Source: Candidatus Lambdaproteobacteria bacterium RIFOXYD2_FULL_50_16 (GTDB taxonomy: Bacteria; SAR324; XYD2-FULL-50-16). Taken from it: 54,579 nt of DNA. Shown piece by piece: positions 1 through 7,470 of the stretch. How positions within the stretch are numbered: the first letter of the stretch is position 1; the number at the start of each line of letters is the position of its first letter. The stretch covers positions 1 through 54,579 of the forward strand of contig MFNE01000001.1 in the NCBI GenBank assembly GCA_001783695.1, written 5' to 3'. Made by a program: the position numbers and the translations under genes. The notes under the pieces are model-generated. The model had not been told where the DNA came from and searched no databases. It was given only the letters and a program-made list of their open reading frames with translations.

Positions 1-179
1 AACCGCCTCACAAAGGGGAAATTTCAGTGAAAAAACGAGCCGAAAAGCCGGAAAGTTAGCTACCTTGAACTATGCAGCGGTCTTAAAACGTCAAAAAGCC
101 TCGTTTTAAAGCGCCACTTTGACACACCAGCTTCAGGAGCGGGGCGGTAAACGGCCGATAAAAGCACGGGTCGGGCAAA
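1..179. other. Left-edge sequence without an assignable gene
   Basis: No complete gene is visible. On the plus strand one frame is open from base 2 to a TAA at 107-109 (35 codons, rich in Lys, Ser and Ala) and another from base 3 to a TAG at 57-59. Either could be the last codons of a plus-strand gene that enters from the left, which would fit the two-way terminator at 180-218. I do not recognise either tail, so no product is proposed. Confidence 0.3.
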
Positions 180-218
180 AAAAAACCGAGAAAAGTAAAT
201 AACTTTTCTCGGTTTTTT
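180..218. terminator. Bidirectional intrinsic terminator after ihfB
   Basis: A 17-bp stem (core CCGAGAAAAG at 186-195 paired with CTTTTCTCGG at 203-212, flanked by matching A and T runs) encloses a 5-base loop at 197-201. T runs follow the stem on both strands, so it can end the minus-strand rpoN-ihfB transcript and any plus-strand transcript entering from the left edge. Confidence 0.85.
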
Positions 219-263
219 AAAGCACTTCCCCCCCAAAGAAACAACTAGATAGAGGACCTTTTT

Positions 264-584
264 TTATTTGTCTAGATTTTCGTTGACCTGCTCGCGTAGT
301 TCGCGACCGGGCCTAAATACGGGCAGCTTTTTAGGCTCGACTTGAACCTTTTCCCCGGTTTTGGGGTTGCGACCTACATATTTGCCATACTCTTTAGTCG
401 AAAAGCTGCCAAATCCACGAATCTCTACCCGGTCTCCCGCGCCCACCGCATCTTTAATACTGTTGAAAAAGAGATTCACCGTTTCGCGGGCGATCTCAGT
501 TTTCTGTTTAGAATTGGTTTCAATGGCCATTTTTTCCATCTCCACGACCAACTGATCAATTAGTTGGGATTTCTTCATCTTCAT
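264..584 (-). CDS. ihfB: HU/IHF-family DNA-binding protein, IHF beta type
   Basis: A small nucleoid protein that binds and sharply bends DNA as a dimer. The 106-residue product covers the whole family fold, with an N-terminal helical dimerisation part and the signature GFGSFSTKEYGKYVGRNPKT followed by the beta-arm region that carries the DNA-intercalating Pro. The tail FRPGRELREQVN is typical of IHF beta rather than HU, although HU/IHF discrimination by eye is not certain. The ATG at 584 has GGAGG five bases upstream, a strong start. It is the last gene of the minus-strand series rpoN, YbjN-like, pspA, ihfB, 29 bases after pspA, and is followed by a strong terminator. No alpha-subunit gene is in the window. 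In E. coli IHF assists sigma-54 promoters, so its linkage to rpoN may be functional; that is inference. Confidence 0.88.
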   Translation of the reverse strand: MKMKKSQLIDQLVVEMEKMAIETNSKQKTEIARETVNLFFNSIKDAVGAGDRVEIRGFGSFSTKEYGKYVGRNPKTGEKVQVEPKKLPVFRPGRELREQVNENLDK

Positions 585-613
585 TGGTTCCTCCGAATAA
601 AACCAATTTTAAG

Positions 614-1351
614 TTAATTCATCCCCAATTTTGCCTTTAAACGGCTCAACTCGTCATCATCCTGATTCGAAGTAGGACTGTTTAAAAGTTTGGGGGGTTG
701 ATCTGCCGAACCCAAAGCTCGCTGAATTTCCTCATCGAGTGATTTTGGGCGGTCAGCAAGGTCGGCGTAAGCCGCCGAAAGCGCTTCCTGGTCCTCCACC
801 TTTTGGCGCATACGTTCGAGCATCTCCACGGTGCCTTTAGGATCAGCCCCGGCAAGCTGTTTGTCTAGCCTAGTAGCCGCCTTGGCGGCACTGCTTCTAG
901 CTTGGAGAGTTTTAAGCTCATTTTTATATTGGTCAATCTGGCCTTTGATCCGGTCCACTTGACCTTGCATTCGGTTGACTACCTCGGTCTGTTGGCTCAA
1001 ACCCGAGCCATACAATTGAATCCGTTTTTGGGCCTCTGCCTTATGAGCCAGAGCCCGCCGGGCTAAGTCTTCGGCTTGGGCGGGGTCCATTTGACCTGAT
1101 TTAGCCCGACTCAGAAGCAACATCGCCTTTTCTTCATAATCAGCCGACTCTGTCTCGGCCTTTTGCAACTCGGCCCGCTGCTTGTTAACCTGGGCTTTAA
1201 CTTCCGCTAAGTCTTTGATCGCTTGTACATAATGCTTCTCAAGGTCGCGAATCCCTTGCTCGGTCATTTTGACCGGGTTTTCCAGTTGGTCTAATACCGA
1301 ATGTCCTTCAGCTTCGCCGATCTTAAAAAGCCTTTGAAAAAGTCCTGCCAT
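614..1351 (-). CDS. pspA: PspA/IM30 (Vipp1) family membrane-stress protein
   Basis: An ESCRT-III-like protein that polymerises on the inner face of the cytoplasmic membrane and protects membrane integrity under stress. The 245 residues begin with the family hallmark of a short amphipathic helix (MAGLFQRLFKIGEAEGHSVL), followed by long, almost uninterrupted coiled coil rich in Ala, Gln, Glu and Lys to about residue 185, including LARRALAHKAEAQKRI and the VEDQEALSAAYADL segment. The last 40 or so residues form a looser acidic tail. Length fits PspA/IM30 (about 220-260). Only two bases separate it from the YbjN-like gene, so the two are very likely co-translated. No pspB, pspC or pspF is in the window. 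Confidence 0.9.
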   Translation of the reverse strand: MAGLFQRLFKIGEAEGHSVLDQLENPVKMTEQGIRDLEKHYVQAIKDLAEVKAQVNKQRAELQKAETESADYEEKAMLLLSRAKSGQMDPAQAEDLARRALAHKAEAQKRIQLYGSGLSQQTEVVNRMQGQVDRIKGQIDQYKNELKTLQARSSAAKAATRLDKQLAGADPKGTVEMLERMRQKVEDQEALSAAYADLADRPKSLDEEIQRALGSADQPPKLLNSPTSNQDDDELSRLKAKLGMN

Positions 1352-1353
1352 GG

Positions 1354-1749
1354 TTATCCCCGATTCAGCGCAAGTAGTTCTGACGAAAACTCGGCCAACC
1401 CCAAACTTAAAGCGTTGATGCTGCCTTCGAATTCGTTAAAATCCAAGTTTTCTAATTCCAGCGTATCGCGAAACAAGATCCAATTACCGCTACCATCCAT
1501 CACAAAGGCTCCATGGACCAACTCGCGGTTTATTTGCAGCAACCTTTTGAAATGGGGGCCACCTGCATTTTTAATCTGGTATATCGGCTGCTCAAAGATC
1601 AACAAAGCCCCTTCGCAATCAATCACCATCTGATGAATCGCTCGATCTGGCGCGGAAACAATCACTACTTGAGCAGAACCGTCCAGACGGGTTACTTCCA
1701 AGCCCATCTTTTGGCAGTACCCCACAATATCTTCGAAACCTTTAGCCAT
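1354..1749 (-). CDS. YbjN-like small protein between rpoN and pspA
   Basis: A soluble 131-residue protein without signal peptide or membrane segment. Its alternating beta-strand and helix pattern, the central hydrophobic strand LLIFEQPIYQIKN and the motif FKRLLQINRELVHGAFV followed by a strand ending in FRDTLEL resemble the YbjN / type III secretion chaperone-like fold, in which members act as adaptors or regulators rather than enzymes. I do not know a precise function. It starts one base after the rpoN stop and ends two bases before pspA, so it is almost certainly translationally coupled to both. A role as a PspA partner is an inference from position. Confidence 0.72.
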   Translation of the reverse strand: MAKGFEDIVGYCQKMGLEVTRLDGSAQVVIVSAPDRAIHQMVIDCEGALLIFEQPIYQIKNAGGPHFKRLLQINRELVHGAFVMDGSGNWILFRDTLELENLDFNEFEGSINALSLGLAEFSSELLALNRG

Positions 1750-1750
1750 T

Positions 1751-3433
1751 TTAATAAAGCTGTTTGCGTTTGTTTGAGGGAAGTAGGTTCATGGCCTCGC
1801 GGTACTTGGCCACGGTCCGTCTTGCTACCTTGATCTGTTCTGCTTCTTTAAGCATGTTTTTGATCTGTAAATCGGTCAAAGGTCTTTTTTTGTCTTCCGT
1901 ATCAATCAGCTTCTTAATGTAATCTTTGATCTTTTTAGAACTGATTACATCGCCGTCCCCCTGATCAATCCCAGAGGTAAAAAAGTATTTTAATTCAAAG
2001 ATCCCTTGGGGTGTATAGACATATTTATTGGTCGTGATCCGACTAACTGTCGATTCATGCACCTCTATGTCCTCTGCTACGTCCTTTAACACCAAAGGCT
2101 TGAGGTAGTCGATACCTTTTTCAAAAAACTCATATTGATACTTGAGAATTGATTTGGCTACTCGATAAATAGTTTTTTGTCGCTGTTCAATCGACTTCAT
2201 CAGCCAATCGCCCGCCTTGATCTTCTCTTGCAGGTACAAATAGGTCATGTCTTCAGACTCGCTAGCGGGCTTCTTTTGAACCGCTTCTTTGACCTTTTGC
2301 TCAGAAATCAATTGTTGATAATAGGGGTTGATCCGCAGCTTAGGCAGCGATTCGTGGTTCATACTCACCACATACTCGGCACCTCGTTTATAAATAAAAA
2401 CGTCTGGGACCACATACTGGGTGACCTCTCTCCCGTAAGGGCGACCTGGCTTGGGTTCAAGCTCGGTAATCAATTGATAAGCGGCCACCACTTCGTCAAT
2501 CTCTGCTTTTTGTAGTCGGGCGATACGCTTTAGGTCTTTTTGCTCTAAAAGGTGCATTTGCTGGTCGATAATCCGCCACTCAAGACTTCCCTCTAGCTTC
2601 AAAGCCCGCAGTTGCAAAAGCAAACATTCTTTTAGGTTGCGAGCCCCAACGCCAGGCGGATCGAAGTTTTGCACCCGTTTTAAAACCCGCTCCACCACCG
2701 CGCAATGGGCATTAGAGACAAGGTCCATCACGTCCATCGGTTCGCCCAATTCTTCTTCTTCGTCTTCCTCAAATTCAGGGCGTTTTCGTTTGCCTTTGAC
2801 CGGTTCCTTTTTAGCCCGCAGGTCATGGCGTTCGTCAAAAAGGTTATTTTCCTTACTCCAGCCTGGAGCATCAATCAAGCCATCACTTAGAGCTTGGGTC
2901 AATAGTTTTTGCAAACCCGGAGTCGAGGCTAAAAGCTCACGGATACTAACCGAAAGGTAGCCGTCTTCGTCGATGTTGCCAATTAGGTATTCGGCAATTT
3001 CGTGTTCGACTTCTTCTAAACGAGAGATATCGAGTTGCCACAAGAGGTGGTCCGCTAGGGACTCGGTGCGGCTGATGGTGGCTTCTAAGGGGTTAGAATC
3101 TTCGTCGGGCTCATGGGAGCGACTTTCTTGGATAACCCCTGCCCCTGATTCAACGTAATGTTGCCATTCTTCATCGTAGCTAAGCTGTTCTTGCTCATCA
3201 ATCAGGTTTTCGGACTCGCCTTCATCCTCTTTTTTTTCCTCTTCTTTTTCTTCCTCTCTGACCTCGGCGTCGGACAGTTCTTCTAAGGTCGGGTTTTCAA
3301 TCAACGCTTGGTCGATCAATTCCTGGAGCTCGACCCGAGAGAGCTGTAAGAGTTTAATTGCCTGTTGGAGCTGAGGAGTCATGATGAGCTGTTGGCTCAT
3401 CTTCATCTCCAGCCCCATTTTCATACTGGCCAT
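1751..3433 (-). CDS. rpoN: RNA polymerase sigma-54 factor
   Basis: Directs RNA polymerase to -24/-12 promoters that need an AAA+ activator. All regions are present: the Gln/Leu-rich region I (QLIMTPQLQQAIKLLQLSR, residues 15-33), an acidic region II (about 50-90), the core-binding region with VLKRVQNFDPPGVGARNL (250-267), the helix-turn-helix near DIEVHESTVSRITTNKYVYT, and a perfect RpoN box ARRTVAKYRE at 537-546. At 560 residues it is longer than usual (about 450-500) because of about 60 extra residues near 175-235 ending in a run of Glu and Asp. A good sigma-70 promoter lies upstream at 3474-3502. It heads the operon with the YbjN-like gene, pspA and ihfB. Confidence 0.95.
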   Translation of the reverse strand: MASMKMGLEMKMSQQLIMTPQLQQAIKLLQLSRVELQELIDQALIENPTLEELSDAEVREEEKEEEKKEDEGESENLIDEQEQLSYDEEWQHYVESGAGVIQESRSHEPDEDSNPLEATISRTESLADHLLWQLDISRLEEVEHEIAEYLIGNIDEDGYLSVSIRELLASTPGLQKLLTQALSDGLIDAPGWSKENNLFDERHDLRAKKEPVKGKRKRPEFEEDEEEELGEPMDVMDLVSNAHCAVVERVLKRVQNFDPPGVGARNLKECLLLQLRALKLEGSLEWRIIDQQMHLLEQKDLKRIARLQKAEIDEVVAAYQLITELEPKPGRPYGREVTQYVVPDVFIYKRGAEYVVSMNHESLPKLRINPYYQQLISEQKVKEAVQKKPASESEDMTYLYLQEKIKAGDWLMKSIEQRQKTIYRVAKSILKYQYEFFEKGIDYLKPLVLKDVAEDIEVHESTVSRITTNKYVYTPQGIFELKYFFTSGIDQGDGDVISSKKIKDYIKKLIDTEDKKRPLTDLQIKNMLKEAEQIKVARRTVAKYREAMNLLPSNKRKQLY

Positions 3434-3473
3434 GTCGGTCGAAATAAGGGTTTAAGAGTGTCTATTGGCCTGA

Positions 3474-3502
3474 ATCCTAGGCGTTACAGGGCTTAATGTC
3501 AA
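3474..3502 (-). promoter_or_regulatory. Predicted sigma-70 promoter of the rpoN operon
   Basis: Reading the minus strand, a perfect TTGACA (3502-3497) is followed by a 17-base spacer and TAGGAT (3479-3474). It lies about 40 bases upstream of the rpoN start, in the 95-base gap after nagZ, so rpoN and its followers can be transcribed independently of nagZ. Confidence 0.65.
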
Positions 3503-3528
3503 AAGATTCGAGCAGTTTTTAACCATTT

Positions 3529-4962
3529 TTAGGCAATCCGGGCGATTAGTTCCCCGCATAGTAGCTGTAAACTAAGGGAATCGTAGCCAAAACAGCTCCA
3601 TTTTTGGAGTGCTGGCACCACCTGATCCTCGCCATCGGATAGGTCCAAATGAATCACGGCACCACCTCGGCCTAAGACGATTTGCGCCTCTTCCCAAGCC
3701 TCGTGAAACCTAGCGTTTCTGGTGATAAGTAACACCAATTCCCCCCGGCCTTTGGATTCGACCACAATATCCTCCAATGCCTTTAAATTAGACAAACTAA
3801 TTTGAGAATATCGTTCGACTGGGGCCAATTGTTCAGCCATTTTTCGAATCAGGCTGGTTTGCACTTGGTCTGCGTTAATCCCTTCAAACCTGCGGGCGCT
3901 AACCTCAATAAGATGCCAAGGACCGCCGTGGCGAATCGGTTGTCCTTCGACCTTTAGGGTTTTCTGCCTTAGGTCTAAGGCTTCAGATATCCCACCCAGG
4001 GGGAGTGGCTGGGTCGGCTTAGGTCTATTAAATAGGGCTTCAATCCTGGCGTTTGGCCCCATGATTTCCTCAGAACGCAACACCTCAGCCAATTGGCGTT
4101 GAAAAAACCGATCCTTTTTGAGGCTATAACTACTCACCCAAAGGTCTAGCCCAGCATTGGCACCTAGTTCGATCATTTCTTTGGGCGCGAATCGTACGCT
4201 TAGCCCTTGCATCTCCAAACAATCTGAAACCACCAACCCCTTAAATCCTAACTCCCGTTTCAAAATACCCGAAAGCACTCGTTCAGATAGGCTGGCTGGG
4301 TACTCGGGGTCTAGGTCCAAATAGGTCAGGTGAGCGGGCATTACCAAAGGCACCCCACCTTCGATTAATTTTTTAAAGGGGACTAAATCGAGTTCGTCTA
4401 AACTTTGCCGGGTAAACGCCACCTCACCCGCTTTAAAATGACTGTCCTCAAAGGCCCGCCCGTGGCCAGGAAAGTGTTTTGCTACCGATAGCATCCCCGC
4501 CTCTTTGTGGGCCTCAAGCACGGCTAATCCCCAATTGGCTACGGCGTTTGGGTCCGCGCTAAAACCCCGGATTCCGATTACCGGGGAAACCGAATCAAAT
4601 AGGTCAATACAGGGCGCAAAGTTTAAATCGAACCCAAAATGGGCGGGCAAAGCCGCTAACATTTTTGCCGCTTTTTTTAAAGAAATCGGGTCCTCTAGGT
4701 GACTTAGGGCGTAAGCACTGGGCGGGAAGGCAAAGTTCGCAGGAAATCGGTTGACCACACCCCCTTCATGGTCCAGGCTTATCAAGACCGGGCTTAACAG
4801 AGCGCGTAATTCGGCGATTAACCAGCGGATTTGCTCCTCGTTATCCAGATTTCGTTTAAACAGAATAATACCCCAAGGGTTGATCTCGGCGAGGTGCCTT
4901 TTGGTGTCCTCATCAAGGCTAAGGCCGTCGAAGCCCAAGATCAGGGGAACCTTTGGTTTCAT
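3529..4962 (-). CDS. nagZ: Beta-N-acetylhexosaminidase, glycoside hydrolase family 3
   Basis: Removes N-acetylglucosamine from 1,6-anhydro-muropeptides during cell-wall recycling. The catalytic barrel occupies about residues 1-330: substrate-binding DHEGG at 64-68, the NagZ loop KHFPGHG at 162-168 leading to the Asp173-Ser-His175 general acid/base pair, and nucleophile Asp247 in VVSDCLEM. At 477 residues it is longer than E. coli NagZ (341); the extra C-terminal domain (about 340-477) matches the two-domain layout known from some other bacteria. No signal peptide is visible, consistent with a cytoplasmic recycling enzyme. AAGGA precedes the ATG at 4962. It is divergent from anmK, which acts on the same recycling pathway, with start codons nine bases apart. 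Confidence 0.9.
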   Translation of the reverse strand: MKPKVPLILGFDGLSLDEDTKRHLAEINPWGIILFKRNLDNEEQIRWLIAELRALLSPVLISLDHEGGVVNRFPANFAFPPSAYALSHLEDPISLKKAAKMLAALPAHFGFDLNFAPCIDLFDSVSPVIGIRGFSADPNAVANWGLAVLEAHKEAGMLSVAKHFPGHGRAFEDSHFKAGEVAFTRQSLDELDLVPFKKLIEGGVPLVMPAHLTYLDLDPEYPASLSERVLSGILKRELGFKGLVVSDCLEMQGLSVRFAPKEMIELGANAGLDLWVSSYSLKKDRFFQRQLAEVLRSEEIMGPNARIEALFNRPKPTQPLPLGGISEALDLRQKTLKVEGQPIRHGGPWHLIEVSARRFEGINADQVQTSLIRKMAEQLAPVERYSQISLSNLKALEDIVVESKGRGELVLLITRNARFHEAWEEAQIVLGRGGAVIHLDLSDGEDQVVPALQKWSCFGYDSLSLQLLCGELIARIA

Positions 4963-4971
4963 GGAGTCCTT

Positions 4972-6111
4972 TTGCGTCGATTACTGGCGTTAGCCGAAAA
5001 AGAAAAGCGTCTGGTTTTAGGGATGATGACCGGGACCAGCCTAGACGGGCTCGACCTCGGCTTGTTCTGGATCAGTGGTCAAAAGACCCAAGTCAAGATA
5101 GAGCAAGCGGCCTTCACCACTGAACCCTACCCTGAATCGTTAAGGGCTGCAATCATCCGTTGCTTTCACGGCTCTGCCCAAGAGATTTGCCGTCTTAATA
5201 TGGACCTAGGTCAATTTTATGCTTCTAGGGCGCTGGATTTTGCAAGCGACCAAGCGCATTTGGGGCCCATTGACCTAGTAGGCTCCCATGGCCAAACCAT
5301 TTGGCACGTACATGGTCACTCTAGTCTGCAAACCGGCGAAGCTACCCTTTTAGCACAAACCTTAGGTTGCCCGGTGGTTTCAGACTTTCGGGTATCAGAC
5401 ATCAGCCAAGGGGGTTCTGGTGCGCCGCTGGTTCCCTACCTTGATCGTATTTTTTATGGCCAATCGGGCCTTAACACGGCCCTTTTAAACCTAGGTGGGA
5501 TTGGCAACGTCACCTATTTACCTGCTGATCCTAACGAACCGTTGATCGCTTTCGACACTGGCCCGGCCAACGGGATTTTAAACGAAGCCGCCTTTATTAT
5601 CAGCCATGGTGGTTCTACTTGCGACCTAGACGCGCAGTTCTCCTCCTTAGGCAAGGTTGATCCCCAACTATTAGCCCTGTTACTCGATCATCCTTATTTT
5701 AAGCTACGCCCGCCCAAATCTACAGGCCGCGAATTGTTTGGGCAGCCTTATGTGCAAAGTATCTTTAACAAATGGCCAGGTGGTCATTTCGACCTATTGC
5801 GCAACCTAGTGGCCTTTGTGGCGCACTCGGTGGCTCTTAGCTTTGAACAGCATTTACCCAAGCTAGACCGACTTTTTGTTTCTGGCGGTGGCGCCCATCA
5901 CCCCCTTTTAATGGCTGACCTCAAAGAGCGACTGGCCCCCCTTTCTGTTGAACCCCTGCCAACGACCAGCGCTTTTACCGCAGATTCGAAGGAAGCAGCA
6001 GCCTTCGCTTTGTTTGCTCATGAACGAATCAACAGCAATCCCACAAGTCTGCCAGAGGTAACCGGTGCCAGAAGGGCGGTAAGTATGGGAAAAATCAGCT
6101 TGCCCGACTAG
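4972..6111 (+). CDS. anmK: 1,6-anhydro-N-acetylmuramic acid kinase
   Basis: Cleaves the anhydro ring of 1,6-anhydroMurNAc and phosphorylates it to MurNAc-6-phosphate, using ATP. Visible signatures are the phosphate-binding MTGTSLDGLDLG near the N-terminus, LNLGGIGNVTYLP, FDTGPANGILNEAAF and the C-terminal nucleotide site FVSGGGAHH. I start it at the TTG at 4972, which has GGAG five bases upstream and gives 379 residues (E. coli 369). The open frame reaches back to 4831, but that stretch is antisense to nagZ and unlike the family. Its stop overlaps the stop of the convergent LarC-like gene (CTAG at 6108-6111). MurQ and AmgK-type partners are not in the window. Confidence 0.9.
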   Translation: MRRLLALAEKEKRLVLGMMTGTSLDGLDLGLFWISGQKTQVKIEQAAFTTEPYPESLRAAIIRCFHGSAQEICRLNMDLGQFYASRALDFASDQAHLGPIDLVGSHGQTIWHVHGHSSLQTGEATLLAQTLGCPVVSDFRVSDISQGGSGAPLVPYLDRIFYGQSGLNTALLNLGGIGNVTYLPADPNEPLIAFDTGPANGILNEAAFIISHGGSTCDLDAQFSSLGKVDPQLLALLLDHPYFKLRPPKSTGRELFGQPYVQSIFNKWPGGHFDLLRNLVAFVAHSVALSFEQHLPKLDRLFVSGGGAHHPLLMADLKERLAPLSVEPLPTTSAFTADSKEAAAFALFAHERINSNPTSLPEVTGARRAVSMGKISLPD

Positions 6112-6584
6112 GCAAGGGCCTCCCAGGCCGCTAAGGCCGCTCGGTACACCTGCTCTAGCGGAACCGAGGCGGAATTTGCCAGGGCGAGGCAATCTTCGAA
6201 TTCGGGGCTAGCCTGCATCAACTCCCCGTCCATATAGCCCAATTTAACCCCAACTCCCCCCCAAGGCGTTTGGACAAGGAACCATCGTTTTTCTAACCGG
6301 TGGCAGGTGACTGGGTGGTATCTTAAACCTAAGGTTTTGGTTTCGTTAAATATAAGCCGCTCAATCTTCTCTAAATCTGCCCCCATTGCTAAAACCTGTA
6401 AGCAAACCGCAAGCCGTCCCTTTTTCATCACAATCGGGGTTAGCCAAGCATCTTTGGCCCCGGCTTTAAGCAGCCGGTCAAGCAGAGGAGCTAAGGTTTC
6501 AGGGCTTTGATTATCCAGGTTGCAGGCGATTTCTAGCAGATCTTTATCGATCTGTTCCTCTTCCAGTTTACGAGGCGCGCTCAT
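6108..6584 (-). CDS. Free-standing LarC C-terminal (LarC2-like) domain protein
   Basis: LarC inserts nickel into the nickel-pincer cofactor of lactate racemase-type enzymes. This 158-residue protein matches only the C-terminal half of that family: DNQSPETLAPLLDRLLKAGA corresponds to the start of the domain, then DAWLTPIVMKKGR, ETKTLGLRYHPV, a short strand pair and ASPEFEDCLALANSASVPL. The N-terminal LarC1 half (normally about 250 residues) is not encoded upstream; that space holds a DUF2062 gene which overlaps it by 17 bases. It also has its own N-terminal leader of about 20 residues. It could be a stand-alone nickel/CTP-domain protein or the remnant of a split larC whose other half lies elsewhere. 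No larA, larB or larE is in the window. Confidence 0.75.
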   Translation of the reverse strand: MSAPRKLEEEQIDKDLLEIACNLDNQSPETLAPLLDRLLKAGAKDAWLTPIVMKKGRLAVCLQVLAMGADLEKIERLIFNETKTLGLRYHPVTCHRLEKRWFLVQTPWGGVGVKLGYMDGELMQASPEFEDCLALANSASVPLEQVYRAALAAWEALA

Positions 6585-7164
6585 ACCGCTCCCGCCATTC
6601 TATGTAAGAGATTCCCAAGCTTTCTGCCTTCTTTTTTCGATATAAGGTCAGGTATTTCATGGTAGCCCAATAAGACAAAATCGCTAAGGGTGTGGCCCAA
6701 AAAAGGCTGCCAATAATCATTGGGTAACCCAAATCAACTAAAAGAAACTGCCCTCCCTCAAGGGCTTTGCCCCAACTAGAAAGCGCTGGGTTTTCAGTGA
6801 TGGCTTCTAATTTTTTCTCAAAGTCCGCATACCCCATACCCACTACTTCCTTACCCAAGAGATGAAAGAACCCCACCCCAGTGGCTAAAAAACCATAATA
6901 TAAGGGCACTAACGTAATAGGGTTACTCAGCCAAACCAAAGCTGTACCCACAACTAAATCAAAACGGAAACGAAATATATATTTAAATATCAACCAAATC
7001 ATAAAGACCTCCCACATCTGTATCCCTACGGTGGGGGTCATCCCGGCAAACATCCCTACCGCCGCGCCCACCGCCACTGAACGGACCGGCAAATGGGACT
7101 CCAGAACGGGTCTAATTATATGAAGATTGATCTTTTCTTTGATCTTTGCGAAGAGGTTGGCCAT
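6568..7164 (-). CDS. DUF2062 domain inner-membrane protein
   Basis: A 198-residue protein of the DUF2062 family, whose function is not established. The N-terminal segment ending in LPVRSVAVGAAVGMFAGMTP and the loop LVWLSNPITLVPLYYG are the conserved parts. Three or four hydrophobic segments are evident (about residues 30-65, 70-105 and 135-165) and the C-terminus is basic and cytoplasmic in type. It overlaps the LarC-like gene by 17 bases and starts three bases after a 51-codon ORF at 7168-7323, so the three appear to form one minus-strand transcript. Confidence 0.82.
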   Translation of the reverse strand: MANLFAKIKEKINLHIIRPVLESHLPVRSVAVGAAVGMFAGMTPTVGIQMWEVFMIWLIFKYIFRFRFDLVVGTALVWLSNPITLVPLYYGFLATGVGFFHLLGKEVVGMGYADFEKKLEAITENPALSSWGKALEGGQFLLVDLGYPMIIGSLFWATPLAILSYWATMKYLTLYRKKKAESLGISYIEWRERYERAS

Positions 7165-7167
7165 GTA

Positions 7168-7323
7168 TTATCTCAACTCCCTCCCATCGAGGAAAACGGT
7201 CCCTAAAATAGCCAAAATACGCAAGAAGGTGAACTTAGCGCGGTAGGCTGCAAATGGGTTGTTTTTTTTAGCCGCCTTATGGCTCCTTTTATAAAAGCCT
7301 AAAAGCCCTATGGATAAAGGCAT
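7168..7323 (-). CDS. Small ORF of 51 codons upstream of the DUF2062 gene
   Basis: Begins with ATG at 7323 preceded by AGGAG at a four-base spacing and ends in TAA three bases before the DUF2062 start, a very tight operon-like fit. The predicted peptide has a basic N-terminal half (FYKRSHKAAKKNNPF, then AAYRAK) and one short hydrophobic stretch FLRILAILGTVFL near residues 33-45, so it might be a small membrane-associated protein or a translational coupler for the DUF2062 gene. I recognise no family. Ribosome-binding site and spacing are the main support; it could also be a non-functional leader ORF. Confidence 0.5.
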   Translation of the reverse strand: MPLSIGLLGFYKRSHKAAKKNNPFAAYRAKFTFLRILAILGTVFLDGRELR

Positions 7324-7386
7324 GGTGCTCCTAATTTTGGAAAGTTGGGCTAGGGTACTTTTTTTTTAGGATTCTGCAAATTGCCC

Positions 7387-7415
7387 TTTTCATAGCGCCC
7401 ACCGGACCTTATAAT
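7387..7415 (+). promoter_or_regulatory. Predicted sigma-70 promoter of leuA
   Basis: TTTTCA (7387-7392), a 17-base spacer and a perfect TATAAT (7410-7415), followed by a leader of about 50 bases to the leuA ATG. I see no leader peptide rich in Leu codons and no attenuator hairpin in that leader. Confidence 0.6.
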
Positions 7416-7470
7416 ATGAGACTAAACGCTTTTTCAACCATTAACCTCGGCGAGCCCGATACGGAGCCCC

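Noticed and set aside
4831-4971. Upstream extension of the anmK frame
   Set aside because: It is antisense to nagZ, not family-like, and a TTG with ribosome-binding site at 4972 gives the normal AnmK length.
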